64,000 nt of DNA from Chelonobacter sp050613185 (GTDB taxonomy: Bacteria; Pseudomonadota; Gammaproteobacteria; Enterobacterales; Pasteurellaceae). The position numbers and the translations under genes are program-made. Position 1 is the stretch's first letter, and every line of letters begins with the position of its first letter. Below the pieces are notes generated by a model. It was not told the origin of the DNA. It saw only the letters and a program-made list of their open reading frames with translations, and did no database searches. Where the stretch lies: assembly GCF_050613185.1 (NCBI RefSeq), contig NZ_CP192511.1, forward strand, positions 186,001-250,000. The letters run 5' to 3'. Shown piece by piece: positions 34,529-43,215 of this stretch.

Positions 34529-35372
34529 CAGCTTTCTCCTTGATTTTATTACGTTTCAACATGCCATATTTAGGCGAGAAGAAAAAGGCGAGCAGAAATA
34601 ACAGCGTTTGCAAAAACACGATCAGACCGCCGGTTGCGCCGTCGAGAAAATAACTGAGATACGCCCCGACCGCACTGGTACCAAAACCTAAACCAACCGC
34701 AATCCACACTAAACGCCCGAAGCGATCGGTTAATAAATAGGCGGTTGCCCCGGGGGTGATCACCATCGCAATCACCAAAATCGCGCCGACGGTTTGCAAC
34801 GCGGCAACCACACAGGCGCTCAACAAGGTGAAAAACAACACTTTTAAGCGCAACGGCGAAATCCCGACCGAAACCGCATGGCTTTCATCAAAAAAGACTA
34901 ACAGCAGATCTTTCCAAAAAATCAGCAAAAACACCACACAGACCGCAATAATAATCCCGACTTGCAACACATCTTCATCGGCAATGCCTAAAATATTACC
35001 GAGAATAATCGACTGCACGTCAACCGAGGTCGGATTCAGCGAGATGATAAATAAACCGAGCGCAAAAAAGGTGGTGAAAATAAAGCCGATAATCGCGTCT
35101 TCGCGCAGTTTGGTGATCGATTTAATCCACAAAATCGCCAACGCCGCCAACAGCCCGGACAAAAACGCACCGACCGCATAAGGCAACGCCAAGGCATAGG
35201 CAATCGCCACACCGGGTACGACCGCGTGCGACAAGGCATCGCCAATCAGCGACCAACCTTTCAGCATTAAATATGCCGACAAAAAGGCACATACGCCCCC
35301 GACCAAGGCGCTCACCACCACCGCTTTGGTCATGTATTCATATTGGAAAGGCTCAAGTAAAAGTTGCCACAT
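34509..35372 (-). CDS. yfeC: Iron/manganese ABC transporter permease YfeC
   Basis: A 287-residue ABC-3 family permease: GVCAFLSAYLMLKGWSLIGDALSHAVVPGVAIAYALALPYAVGAFLSG near the N-terminus and GAILVIAMVITPGATAYLLTDRFGRLV as the coupling loop. It starts one base after the yfeB stop and overlaps yfeD, so the two permeases are translationally coupled, likely forming a heterodimeric channel for chelated Fe or Mn. Confidence 0.94.
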   Translation of the reverse strand: MWQLLLEPFQYEYMTKAVVVSALVGGVCAFLSAYLMLKGWSLIGDALSHAVVPGVAIAYALALPYAVGAFLSGLLAALAILWIKSITKLREDAIIGFIFTTFFALGLFIISLNPTSVDVQSIILGNILGIADEDVLQVGIIIAVCVVFLLIFWKDLLLVFFDESHAVSVGISPLRLKVLFFTLLSACVVAALQTVGAILVIAMVITPGATAYLLTDRFGRLVWIAVGLGFGTSAVGAYLSYFLDGATGGLIVFLQTLLFLLAFFFSPKYGMLKRNKIKEKADDGRAV

Positions 35373-36275
35373 TTACGGTTCTGCCTTATTGCAAGGTGTC
35401 GTCGGCGGCAGTTCCGCCCCTTTTTCACCATAAAATACCACCGGGTGCTCGTCGTCGGTCAGCACGGTTAAGGTGCGGTTATCTTCGTCATCATGCAGCA
35501 CTTCGCCGCCGAGAGTGAGGTAGCGCAGTACACCGCCAAACGCCCGTTGCAGATTTTTTTGGGTAAAGGTGGTTTCGGTGCAGCCGGCGGCAATTACGGT
35601 GCGGTTAATCATTACCACTTGATCGCAAAAGTGCGGTACGCTGCCGAGATTATGGGTCGAAACCAAAATCAAATGCCCTTCGCCGCGTAGTTGCCCCAAC
35701 AGTTCGACAATCGCATTTTCGGTTTTAACATCCACCCCGGTAAACGGCTCATCCAGCAGAATAATTTGACTTTCTTGCGCCAACGCACGCGCCAAAAACA
35801 CCCGTTTTTTTTGCCCGCCGGACAATTCGCCAATCTGTCGATCACGCAAGTGGCTGATATCAACCCGTTGCATTGCCTGCTCGACTTTTTGCTTATCCAA
35901 TGCCGACGGAATCCGCAAAAAATTCATGTAGCCATAACGTCCGGTCATCACCACGTCATACACCGACACCGGAAACTGCCAATCCACTTCTTCGGCTTGC
36001 GGCACATAGGAAACGCGATTTTGCTTCAACGCTTTGTGCACCGGCAAACCGTGCAAGCGAATCGAACCTTGCAGCGGTTTTACCAAGCCCATTAAACTTT
36101 TAAACAGCGTGGATTTGCCACTGCCGTTAACACCGACCAGAGCGCAAGTCGTTCCGCCGTTAAGAGAAAACGAAACATCATGAAGTGCGGTATGCCCGTT
36201 ATTGTAGCGCACGCTGATATCATGAACGTCCAACAGCGGATCGCCGCCGCCTGCACCCTTGCCGTTTATCATCAT
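35373..36275 (-). CDS. yfeB: Iron/manganese ABC transporter ATPase YfeB
   Basis: A 300-residue ATP-binding protein with Walker A GVNGSGKST (about residues 48-56), Q-loop YVPQAEEVDW, ABC signature LSGGQKKRVFLARALAQ (about 150-166), Walker B IILLDEPFTGVD and switch His in STHNL. It matches the manganese/iron-type ATPases SitB and YfeB. It overlaps yfeA by four bases (ATGA). Confidence 0.95.
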   Translation of the reverse strand: MMINGKGAGGGDPLLDVHDISVRYNNGHTALHDVSFSLNGGTTCALVGVNGSGKSTLFKSLMGLVKPLQGSIRLHGLPVHKALKQNRVSYVPQAEEVDWQFPVSVYDVVMTGRYGYMNFLRIPSALDKQKVEQAMQRVDISHLRDRQIGELSGGQKKRVFLARALAQESQIILLDEPFTGVDVKTENAIVELLGQLRGEGHLILVSTHNLGSVPHFCDQVVMINRTVIAAGCTETTFTQKNLQRAFGGVLRYLTLGGEVLHDDEDNRTLTVLTDDEHPVVFYGEKGAELPPTTPCNKAEP

Positions 36276-37165
36276 TCAAATCCTTTCACTATGGTCGAAA
36301 CCGTCACTTGCAACAAATCCAAATAGGTCGGCACGGCGCCGTCCGCTTGCGACAGGGAATCGACATACAACACGCCGCCGTATTTTGCGCCGGTTTCTTT
36401 GGCGACTTGCTTACTCGGACGATCGGAAACCGTACTTTCGCTGAACACCACCGGAATGTTATTGGCTTTCACCTGATCGATGACAGACCGCACTTGTTGC
36501 GGCGAACCTTGCTGTTCGGCATTGATCGGCCATAAATATAACTCTTTAAAGCCGTAATCTTTGGCTAAATAGCTGAATGCGCCTTCGGACGTCACCAACC
36601 AGCGTTTTTCACTTGGAATCGCCTTGATTTTTTCGCGTAACGGCGTATCAATCGCTTTGATTTTTTCGCTATAGGTCGCTGCGTTACGGTTATAAACGTC
36701 GGCATTTTGCGGATCGTGTTTGACCAACGCCTGACGGATATTTTCCACATAAATCAACGCATTGCTCGGCGACATCCACGCATGCGGATTGGGGGCGCCT
36801 TGATAAGCCCCTTCCGAAATCGGCAACGGCTCGATTCCTTCGGTCACCACCGCCACCGGTTTATTCGGCATATTTTCAAAAAAGCGTTCAAACCAGCGTT
36901 CCAAATTCAAACCGTTCCATAAAATCAGATCCGCCTGCTGCGCTTTGATCACATCCTTCGGGGTGACTTGATAATCGTGAATTTCCGCGCCAGGCTTAGT
37001 GATCGATTCGACAACCGCCGCGTCACCGGCAACATTCTGCGCAATATCTTGGATTACAGTGAAGGTTGTCATCACTTTGAACGGCTTGGCGGCTGCATTC
37101 GCAGAAAATGCGAATACGCAACTTAACACCAGACTGCTGACAAGGTTTTTTATCTGCTTATTCAT
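36272..37165 (-). CDS. yfeA: Iron/manganese-binding periplasmic protein YfeA
   Basis: A 297-residue cluster A-I metal-binding protein with a signal peptide (cut near ...SANA, residue 24). The four expected metal ligands are present: His63 (EIHDYQ), His128 (NPHAWMSP), Glu194 (TSEGAFSY) and Asp269 (LYVDSLS), as in YfeA and SitA. I chose the ATG at 37165 (MNKQIKNL), which follows AAGGAG; the upstream in-frame start would place 14 odd residues before the signal peptide. First gene of yfeABCD; a Fur-like site lies upstream. Confidence 0.95.
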   Translation of the reverse strand: MNKQIKNLVSSLVLSCVFAFSANAAAKPFKVMTTFTVIQDIAQNVAGDAAVVESITKPGAEIHDYQVTPKDVIKAQQADLILWNGLNLERWFERFFENMPNKPVAVVTEGIEPLPISEGAYQGAPNPHAWMSPSNALIYVENIRQALVKHDPQNADVYNRNAATYSEKIKAIDTPLREKIKAIPSEKRWLVTSEGAFSYLAKDYGFKELYLWPINAEQQGSPQQVRSVIDQVKANNIPVVFSESTVSDRPSKQVAKETGAKYGGVLYVDSLSQADGAVPTYLDLLQVTVSTIVKGFE

Positions 37166-37253
37166 TTGTTGCTCCTTATTGATTGATAGGTTAAACGTGC
37201 AAAGCAACGCTTGTTGCTCCGTTTAACACTATATCAATAAATCCATCCAATTC

Positions 37254-37276
37254 AAATACGAATAATTATCAATTAA
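37254..37276 (-). promoter_or_regulatory. Possible Fur box before yfeABCD
   Basis: Minus-strand AATTGATAATTATTCGTATT resembles the Fur consensus GATAATGATAATCATTATC, with one good GATAATNATT unit and a weaker second half. It sits about 90-110 bases before yfeA. Iron or manganese repression is the expected control of this operon; the match is moderate. Confidence 0.45.
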
Positions 37277-37304
37277 AGATATTTACACAATTTCTATCTG
37301 GTTT

Positions 37305-37631
37305 TTATAAGCACTTAGCCGGTTTCGGCAGCCCTGCCAACTTGGTCGCCTGTTTCGCCGGACCTTCGGGAAACAAGCGCTGCAAATAACGGCTGTTACC
37401 TTTGTCCGCCCCCAACTTATCCGCCATCGCTTTCACCAACATGCGAATCGCCGGTGAAGTTTTATATTCCTGATAAAAATCGCGCACAAAATGGATCACT
37501 TCCCAGTGGGCGGCGCTGAGTTCCAATCGCTCTTTTTCCGCCAATGCCTGCGCCACCGCTTCGTTCCATTGTGCGCTGTGCCGCAAATAGCCGTCTTTAT
37601 CCAATTCAATCGTTTCGCCGTTAATCTTCAT
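37305..37631 (-). CDS. tusE: Sulfur-relay protein TusE
   Basis: A 108-residue DsrC-family protein that accepts persulfide sulfur from TusBCD and passes it to MnmA for 2-thiouridine formation in tRNA. The domain is complete: DKDGYLRHSAQWNEAVAQALAEKERLELSAAHWEVIHFVRDFYQEYKTSPAIRMLVKAM and the catalytic penultimate Cys107 (PAKCL). It precedes yfeA on the same strand, 139 bases away. Confidence 0.95.
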   Translation of the reverse strand: MKINGETIELDKDGYLRHSAQWNEAVAQALAEKERLELSAAHWEVIHFVRDFYQEYKTSPAIRMLVKAMADKLGADKGNSRYLQRLFPEGPAKQATKLAGLPKPAKCL

Positions 37632-37658
37632 TTCTTCTCACGTTTTGACCGATACAAT

Positions 37659-37680
37659 TATGCCCCTATTTAGGGGCATA
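37659..37680 (-). terminator. Hairpin between yccA and tusE
   Basis: TATGCCCCT-attt-AGGGGCATA is a perfect 9-base-pair stem. The following minus-strand bases (ATTGTATC) are poor in T, so it may be a weak terminator or an attenuator. Confidence 0.5.
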
Positions 37681-37723
37681 CGAAAATGGTTAGACCGATT
37701 ACTGTGATTATCGGCACAATTTA

Positions 37724-38386
37724 CTAATCGCGTGAAGCGCCGATCAGGCTCAATAAGCTGATAAACAGGTTGTACAGCGAGACATAAATGCCGATGGTGG
37801 CGCGGATATAGTTAGTTTCGCCGCCGTGAACGATATTGCTGGTTTCATACAGAATCGCACCGGTTGAAAACACCACAAACAATGCGCTGATGGCCAAATG
37901 TAATCCCGGGATTTGCAGGAAAATATTGGCAATCACGCCGACAACCAACACAATAAACAGCGCAAACATCATTCCGCTTAGAAACGACATATCTTTTTTC
38001 GTGGTTAAAACATAAGCCGAACAAGCGAAGAATACCGCCGCCGTGCCGCCTAATGCCAACACCACGACATCGCCTAAACCTTCGCGCACATACAGATTTA
38101 AAATCGGCCCGATGGTGTAGCCGAGAAAACCGGTGAACGCAAACGCAGACAAAATCCCCAATGGGCTGTCGGCTAATTTATTGGTTAAAAACAGTAAGCC
38201 GTAGAAGCCGACTAGCAGCACGATTAAACCCGGATACGGCAGATTCATCGCCATTGAGATATAAGCCACCACTGCGGAAAAGGTGACGGTCAGCGCTAAT
38301 AAAAAATAAGTATTGCGTAATACTTTGTTGGTCGCTAAAACCGATTGTTCGGAACGGCGTACATCAGTCACAAGACGTTGTTGCAT
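37724..38386 (-). CDS. yccA: BI-1-family inner-membrane protein YccA
   Basis: A 220-residue protein with seven membrane helices. NKVLRNTYFLLALTVTFSA, SAFAFTGFLGYTIGPILN, ACSAYVLTTKKDMSFLSGMM and SNIVHGGETNYIRATIGIYVSLYNLFISLLSL follow E. coli YccA. YccA is a substrate and modulator of the FtsH protease and protects the SecY channel under stress. I used the ATG at 38386, preceded by AAAGGAG; the upstream start adds 11 residues and lacks one. acyP-tusE-yccA neighbourhood as in E. coli, apart from the yfe insertion. Confidence 0.94.
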   Translation of the reverse strand: MQQRLVTDVRRSEQSVLATNKVLRNTYFLLALTVTFSAVVAYISMAMNLPYPGLIVLLVGFYGLLFLTNKLADSPLGILSAFAFTGFLGYTIGPILNLYVREGLGDVVVLALGGTAAVFFACSAYVLTTKKDMSFLSGMMFALFIVLVVGVIANIFLQIPGLHLAISALFVVFSTGAILYETSNIVHGGETNYIRATIGIYVSLYNLFISLLSLIGASRD

Positions 38387-38484
38387 TGTTTTTCTCCTTT
38401 GAAAATCATCGTAAATCAATTGTTAAAACACATCGTTAAACATAAGGGCTACCGCCCAAAAAGTCAAATCTAAATTCGGTTGTT

Positions 38485-39219
38485 TCATTCAAACCAAATC
38501 AAGCTCGCCATGCGTCCGGTCACGCCGTCGCGCCGATAGGAAAAAAAGCGCGTTTTATCGCTGACAGTGCAATATTCCCCGCCGTAAATCTGTTGCAGAC
38601 CGCACTTTTGCAGCCGTTGCCGCGCCAATAAATACAAATCGGCGAAATATTTTTGCGGCGAGGTCAAATCGGTTTTAAATGCCGATGCCGCTTGCGGATC
38701 CTGTTGCATAAACGCCGAGCGCACTTCCGGCCCCACTTGAAAAGCGTTTGCGCCGATTGCCGGGGCAAGCCACGCCACAATCTGCGAAGGTTCGGTCTTA
38801 AACTGTGCCAGCGTATTTTCTAAAATGCCATCACACAAGCCGCGCCAACCGGCATGTGCCGCCGCGACCTCATTGCCTTGCGCCGAGGCAAACAGCACCG
38901 GTAAACAATCGGCGGTCATCACCAAACACACTTGCCCGGCTTGATCGGTATAAGCCGCATCCGCGTTCGGCGCCGGGTCGTCACTAGGCAAACGAACCAC
39001 GTCTATGCTGTGAATTTGATTCAAGTACAGCGGCGCTTGCGGCAATGCGGCGGTTTTGATCAAATGTAAGCGGTTGGCGCTGACCGCACTTGGAAGATCA
39101 CCGACATGAGCGCCCAAGTTAAAACTGGCGTAAGGCTGTTCGCTCACCCCGCCACTGCGCAGCGTAGAAAGCGCTTTGATATTATCCGCCAAATTCCAAT
39201 CGGGTTTAAGAAATTCCAT
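38485..39219 (-). CDS. pgeF: Multicopper-oxidase-like purine nucleoside phosphorylase / cell-wall editing factor PgeF
   Basis: A 244-residue YfiH/DUF152 protein. The zinc/copper ligands are seen in MTADCLPVLFA (Cys) and AAAHAGWRGLCDGILENT (His). PAIGANAFQVGPEV and FFSYRRDGVTGRMASLIW complete the family signature. Homologues are reported to act as purine nucleoside phosphorylase/adenosine deaminase, and PgeF in E. coli removes misincorporated L-Ser from peptidoglycan precursors. The start overlaps the rluD stop by one base (TAATG), so the two are coupled. Confidence 0.93.
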   Translation of the reverse strand: MEFLKPDWNLADNIKALSTLRSGGVSEQPYASFNLGAHVGDLPSAVSANRLHLIKTAALPQAPLYLNQIHSIDVVRLPSDDPAPNADAAYTDQAGQVCLVMTADCLPVLFASAQGNEVAAAHAGWRGLCDGILENTLAQFKTEPSQIVAWLAPAIGANAFQVGPEVRSAFMQQDPQAASAFKTDLTSPQKYFADLYLLARQRLQKCGLQQIYGGEYCTVSDKTRFFSYRRDGVTGRMASLIWFE

Positions 39220-40196
39220 TAATAATCCAATTCATCTTTATGCAGTTCGTAATCTTGCTTCAGTGCATTCACCAGCTCGACAAAATCCTCCGGCAGCGGC
39301 GCGTGCCACTCCATCACTTCGCCGGTGATCGGATGTTCCAAACGCAACATCACCGCATGCAAGGCTTGACGTTGGAAATTACGCAGCACGCTTAGCAACG
39401 CCTCGCTCGCCCCCTTCGGCGGGCGCGGGCGACCGCCATACACTTGATCGCCTAATAGCGGGTGGGCAATATGCGCCATGTGCACCCGAATTTGGTGGGT
39501 GCGCCCGGTTTCCAAACGCAGCCGCAGCCGCGTGTAGTTACGGAAACGCTCCATAATCCGATAATGGGTTACCGCCGGTTTGCCCATCGGGTGCACCGCC
39601 ATTTGTGTGCGTTTGGTGCCGTGGCGCGCCATCGGCTGATCAACCGTACCGCCTTTAGTCATAATCCCGAACGCCACCGCTTCATATTCACGGGTAATCC
39701 GGCGTTTTTGCAAGGCGAAAACCAAACGGGTTTGCGCCGGAATGGTTTTCGCCACCACCATAAGACCGGTGGTGTCTTTATCCAAACGGTGCACAATCCC
39801 GGCGCGCGGCACTTCGGCAATTTGCGGATAATGGTGCAACAGCGCGTTCAGCACTGTGCCGTCGGGATTGCCCGCCCCGGGGTGCACCACCAGATCTTTC
39901 GGCTTATTAATCACCAGAATATCATCGTCTTCATATACGATATTCAAGGCAATATCCTGCGCCACAAAGCGGTTTTCTTCTTCGATTTCCACATCAATTT
40001 CAATCCGCTCATCCCCGAAGACTTTTTCCCGCGGTTTATTGACGATTTCCCCGTTAACCCGCACTTTGTTTTGTTCGATCCACGTTTTAATCCGTGAACG
40101 GGAATAGTCGGGAAAACGCTCTGCCAACGCCTGATCCAAGCGTTGTCCCAATTGATGTAATTGAATTTGCGTGCTTAATTGTAGTTGTTTTGTCAT
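39219..40196 (-). CDS. rluD: 23S rRNA pseudouridine(1911/1915/1917) synthase RluD
   Basis: A 325-residue RluA-family enzyme with an N-terminal S4 RNA-binding domain (about residues 18-75) and a catalytic domain carrying Asp139 in VHRLDKDTTGLMVVAK. RLETGRTHQIRVHMAHIAHPLLGDQVYGG is the second family signature. It makes three pseudouridines in helix 69 of 23S rRNA. It is divergent from bamD and coupled to pgeF, the E. coli arrangement. Confidence 0.96.
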   Translation of the reverse strand: MTKQLQLSTQIQLHQLGQRLDQALAERFPDYSRSRIKTWIEQNKVRVNGEIVNKPREKVFGDERIEIDVEIEEENRFVAQDIALNIVYEDDDILVINKPKDLVVHPGAGNPDGTVLNALLHHYPQIAEVPRAGIVHRLDKDTTGLMVVAKTIPAQTRLVFALQKRRITREYEAVAFGIMTKGGTVDQPMARHGTKRTQMAVHPMGKPAVTHYRIMERFRNYTRLRLRLETGRTHQIRVHMAHIAHPLLGDQVYGGRPRPPKGASEALLSVLRNFQRQALHAVMLRLEHPITGEVMEWHAPLPEDFVELVNALKQDYELHKDELDY

Positions 40197-40390
40197 AAAG
40201 AATGGAATCCGTTTAATTCTGATTTGCTTATTTGCCCAGTATGGTTAAAATACTTAACGCAACATAAGCACAACAAGATTATGCCTGTCATTGTAACTGA
40301 AGTTTACAGTGAAGTAACCAAACTTAGTCTGAAAACCGTTGTCATAGTCTCTGTATTTCTCAGCTTTCACTATATTAGGACTGTTATATT

Positions 40391-41200
40391 ATGCATAAAC
40401 TAAAATCACTTGCCTTGCTGTTATTGACCGCACTTGCTGTTACCGCCTGCTCTTCAGGCGACAAGGGAGTGGAAAATCTACCGGTAGAAGAGTTATACAG
40501 CAAAGCCAATAGCTATTTATTAGATGAAAATTACACTGAAGCAATCCGCTATCTGGATGCCGTTGACAGCCGTTATCCTTTCGGTGCTTATGCCGAACAG
40601 GCACAATTAGGTTTGATTTATGCCTATTATAAGGATTCCGAATATACCTTGGCATTGGCGAATGCCGAACGTTTCCTGCGCTTGCACAGCAACAGCCAGC
40701 ATTTGGATTTCGTCTTATACCTCGCGGGCTTGATCAATACCGAGTTGGGTGATCATTTTATGCAAAGAACCTTCGGCACCGACCGCGCTTTGCGCGATCC
40801 GTTGACACTGACCAACGCCCTGCATAACTTCGAAACCTTGCAACAACATTTCCCGAACAGCCAATATGCTGCCGACGCCGCGGTGCGCGCCACCTATCTG
40901 CGCAGCGCTTTGGCGCGCCACGAACAACGTGTCGCCGAATTCTATTTCAAACGCAAGGCTTATGTCGCCACGGTTAACCGGGTATTAGGGCTGTTAGATA
41001 AATATCCGGACAGCCAAGCGACCCATGAAGCCTTGCCGTTGTTGGAAAAATCCTATCAAGCGATGGGGCTGACCGAGCCGGCGGCTAAAATTGCCGATTT
41101 AATCAAACAAGGCGAAGGCAAAACCTTCCCTGAAATTCCGGTGCCGAGCGGTGATTTGGAATTGACAGTTCCGAACGTACTCGCACCAAGCGCACAATAA
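40391..41200 (+). CDS. bamD: Outer-membrane assembly lipoprotein BamD
   Basis: A 269-residue lipoprotein with lipobox LAVTAC (lipid-bearing Cys20) followed by TPR-like repeats: ELYSKANSYLLDENYTEAIRYLDAVDSRYPFGAYAEQAQLGLIYAYYK and further copies to about residue 240. BamD is the essential partner of BamA in inserting outer-membrane beta-barrels. The 5' region (40197-40390) must hold divergent promoters for rluD and bamD; I could not assign a sure sigma-E site there. Confidence 0.95.
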   Translation: MHKLKSLALLLLTALAVTACSSGDKGVENLPVEELYSKANSYLLDENYTEAIRYLDAVDSRYPFGAYAEQAQLGLIYAYYKDSEYTLALANAERFLRLHSNSQHLDFVLYLAGLINTELGDHFMQRTFGTDRALRDPLTLTNALHNFETLQQHFPNSQYAADAAVRATYLRSALARHEQRVAEFYFKRKAYVATVNRVLGLLDKYPDSQATHEALPLLEKSYQAMGLTEPAAKIADLIKQGEGKTFPEIPVPSGDLELTVPNVLAPSAQ

Positions 41201-41220
41201 ACCGCACTTCGAACACATAA

Positions 41221-41259
41221 AACATACTGATATTGCAAAGTATCAGTATGTTTTTTTAT
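41221..41259 (+). terminator. Terminator after bamD
   Basis: AACATACTGATA / TATCAGTATGTT forms a 12-base-pair stem with an 8-base loop, followed by a T7 run, 20 bases after the stop. Confidence 0.92.
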
Positions 41260-41335
41260 CTGCCTGCCTTGGTTGGTTTTCCACTGCATATTTTGATCTC
41301 TCCCCCATTGTATTTATTCTCATTAAAAGCAAAAT

Positions 41336-41371
41336 ACGATCTAAATCAAAAAAACCTTAAATGGGTATAAT
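41336..41371 (+). promoter_or_regulatory. Probable FNR-dependent promoter of hcp-hcr
   Basis: ACGATCTAAATCAA (41336-41349) fits the FNR site TTGAT-N4-ATCAA in 8 of 10 positions, and a perfect TATAAT -10 box lies at 41366-41371. A start near 41379-41384 would put the FNR centre at about -36 to -41, the class II activation position. Anaerobic induction of hcp is known in E. coli; this site is inferred from the match. Confidence 0.62.
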
Positions 41372-41488
41372 AAATACTTCTTTTATTAAACCATTCCTTT
41401 TATGATACGCCTGTTAAATCAATTAACAGCGAAGTTACTCTACTCACTCTACTCGATCACGAAAACAACTTTAAAAGGAATTTGAACG

Positions 41489-43144
41489 ATGTATTGCATT
41501 CAATGCGAACAAACCATGAAAACCCCTGTCGGCAACGGTTGCAGCTACTCGCAAGGTATGTGCGGAAAGACCGCGGAAACCTCCGATCTGCAAGATTTAT
41601 TAATCGCGGTTCTGCACAGCCTGTCCACTTGGGCAATTAAGGCGCGCGAACTGGCGATTATCGACAATGAAATTGATGCGTTCACCGCGCAAGCGTTTTT
41701 CTCCACTCTAACCAACGTCAACTTTGATTCGCAACGGATTGTTGAATATGCACAACAAGCGCAAGCCTATCGTGATCAACTGATCCAATGTTGCCGTGCG
41801 GTGAACCCGAGCACCGACAGCGATCACCCGCTGGCGCATTTAACCCTAAACGGCAGCGATATTGCCGCCTTGACGAAACAAGCGGAAGACTTCGCCTTAA
41901 ATAAAGACATTGACGACATCAGCGAAGAAGTGCACGGCTTAAGAATGCTGTGTTTATACGGCTTAAAAGGCGCCGCCGCTTATATGGAACACGCCCATGT
42001 CTTAGGGCAATTTGACAACCAAGTCTATCTGGAATTCCACCAATATATGTCATGGTTGGGCACGCAACCGACCGACATCGACACCCTGCTGAAAAATGCA
42101 CTCGGTATCGGCACCATGAATTTCAGCGTGATGGGGCTATTGGACAAAGGCGAAACCGCCGCCTTCGGCAACCCGACGCCGTCCAGCGTCAACGTCAAAC
42201 CGATTGCCGGTAAATGTATTCTGATTTCCGGTCACGATTTGAAAGACTTAAAAGCCTTGTTGGAACAAACCGAAGGCACCGGGATTAACGTTTACACCCA
42301 CGGCGAAATGTTGCCGGCGCACGGTTATCCCGAACTGAAAAAATACCGCCATTTGGTCGGCAACTACGGCGGCGGTTGGCAGAATCAACAACGTGAATTC
42401 GCCAAATTCCCGGGGCCGGTGATCATGACCTCCAACTGCATTATCGACCCGAATGTCGGTAACTATGCGGATCGGATCTACACCCGCAGTATCGTCGGCT
42501 GGCCGGGCGTGCGCCACTTGGACGATCGCGATTTCAGCGAAGTGATCGCCAAAGCGCAAGCCATGACGGGCTTCCCTTACAGTGAAATCGAACACAACAT
42601 CACCGTCGGTTTCGGTCGCCAAACCCTGTTGGACGCGTCTGACGCAGTGATTAACTTGGTTGCCGAGAAAAAATTACGCCATGTGTTCTTGGTCGGCGGC
42701 TGCGACGGCAGCGTGGGCGAACGCAGCTACTACACCGAATTTGCGCGCAATGTGCCGGAAGATTGCGTGGTCTTAACCTTAGGCTGTGGTAAATACCGCT
42801 TCAACAAAATGGAATTCGGCACCTTGGAAGGCGGCTTACCGCGCTTGCTCGATGTCGGTCAATGTAACGACGCCTATTCGGCAATTATGCTGGCGGTGAA
42901 CTTGGCGGAAAAATTGGGCTGCGGCGTCAACGATTTGCCGCTGACCTTGGTTCTGTCTTGGTTCGAACAAAAAGCGATTGTGATTTTATTAACCCTGCTT
43001 GCCTTGGGCGTGAAAGACATTTACACCGGCCCGACCGCCCCGGCATTCTTGAACGATAATTTGCTGGCGATTCTGAATGAAAAATTCGGTCTGCGCGGTT
43101 TAACCAACCCGCAACAAGATATGCAACAAGCCTTAGCCCGCTAA
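41489..43144 (+). CDS. hcp: Hybrid cluster protein (hydroxylamine reductase / NO reductase)
   Basis: A 551-residue iron-sulfur protein with the N-terminal cluster motif C3-x2-C6, C18, C25 (MYCIQCEQTMKTPVGNGCSYSQGMCGK), the spacing of the facultative-anaerobe type with a [2Fe-2S] cluster. The hybrid-cluster ligands lie in FLVGGCDGS, LTLGCGKYRFN and the later GQCNDAYSA segment. It reduces nitric oxide or hydroxylamine under anaerobic nitrosative stress and takes electrons from Hcr, encoded next. AAAGGAA precedes the ATG. Confidence 0.97.
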   Translation: MYCIQCEQTMKTPVGNGCSYSQGMCGKTAETSDLQDLLIAVLHSLSTWAIKARELAIIDNEIDAFTAQAFFSTLTNVNFDSQRIVEYAQQAQAYRDQLIQCCRAVNPSTDSDHPLAHLTLNGSDIAALTKQAEDFALNKDIDDISEEVHGLRMLCLYGLKGAAAYMEHAHVLGQFDNQVYLEFHQYMSWLGTQPTDIDTLLKNALGIGTMNFSVMGLLDKGETAAFGNPTPSSVNVKPIAGKCILISGHDLKDLKALLEQTEGTGINVYTHGEMLPAHGYPELKKYRHLVGNYGGGWQNQQREFAKFPGPVIMTSNCIIDPNVGNYADRIYTRSIVGWPGVRHLDDRDFSEVIAKAQAMTGFPYSEIEHNITVGFGRQTLLDASDAVINLVAEKKLRHVFLVGGCDGSVGERSYYTEFARNVPEDCVVLTLGCGKYRFNKMEFGTLEGGLPRLLDVGQCNDAYSAIMLAVNLAEKLGCGVNDLPLTLVLSWFEQKAIVILLTLLALGVKDIYTGPTAPAFLNDNLLAILNEKFGLRGLTNPQQDMQQALAR

Positions 43145-43164
43145 TTTCATCATGATTTAATCCC

Positions 43165-43195
43165 AAGTGCGGTCAGCGTCGACTTGACCGCACTT
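43165..43195 (+). terminator. Uptake-signal hairpin between hcp and hcr
   Basis: AAGTGCGGTCA (43165-43175) and TGACCGCACTT (43185-43195) form an 11-base-pair stem with a 9-base loop, followed by TTCTG. Being between two genes that should be cotranscribed, it is more likely an attenuator than a full terminator. Confidence 0.5.
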
Positions 43196-43215
43196 TTCTG
43201 TTTCAGGATTTCACT

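Noticed and set aside
39462..40097. 211-codon open frame opposite rluD
   Set aside because: Rich in His, Arg and Asn as expected of a reverse-frame shadow; rluD itself is unambiguous.
40197..40390. Sigma-E promoter for bamD
   Set aside because: CAAACTT is reminiscent of the -35 element, but no convincing -10 element follows at the right spacing.
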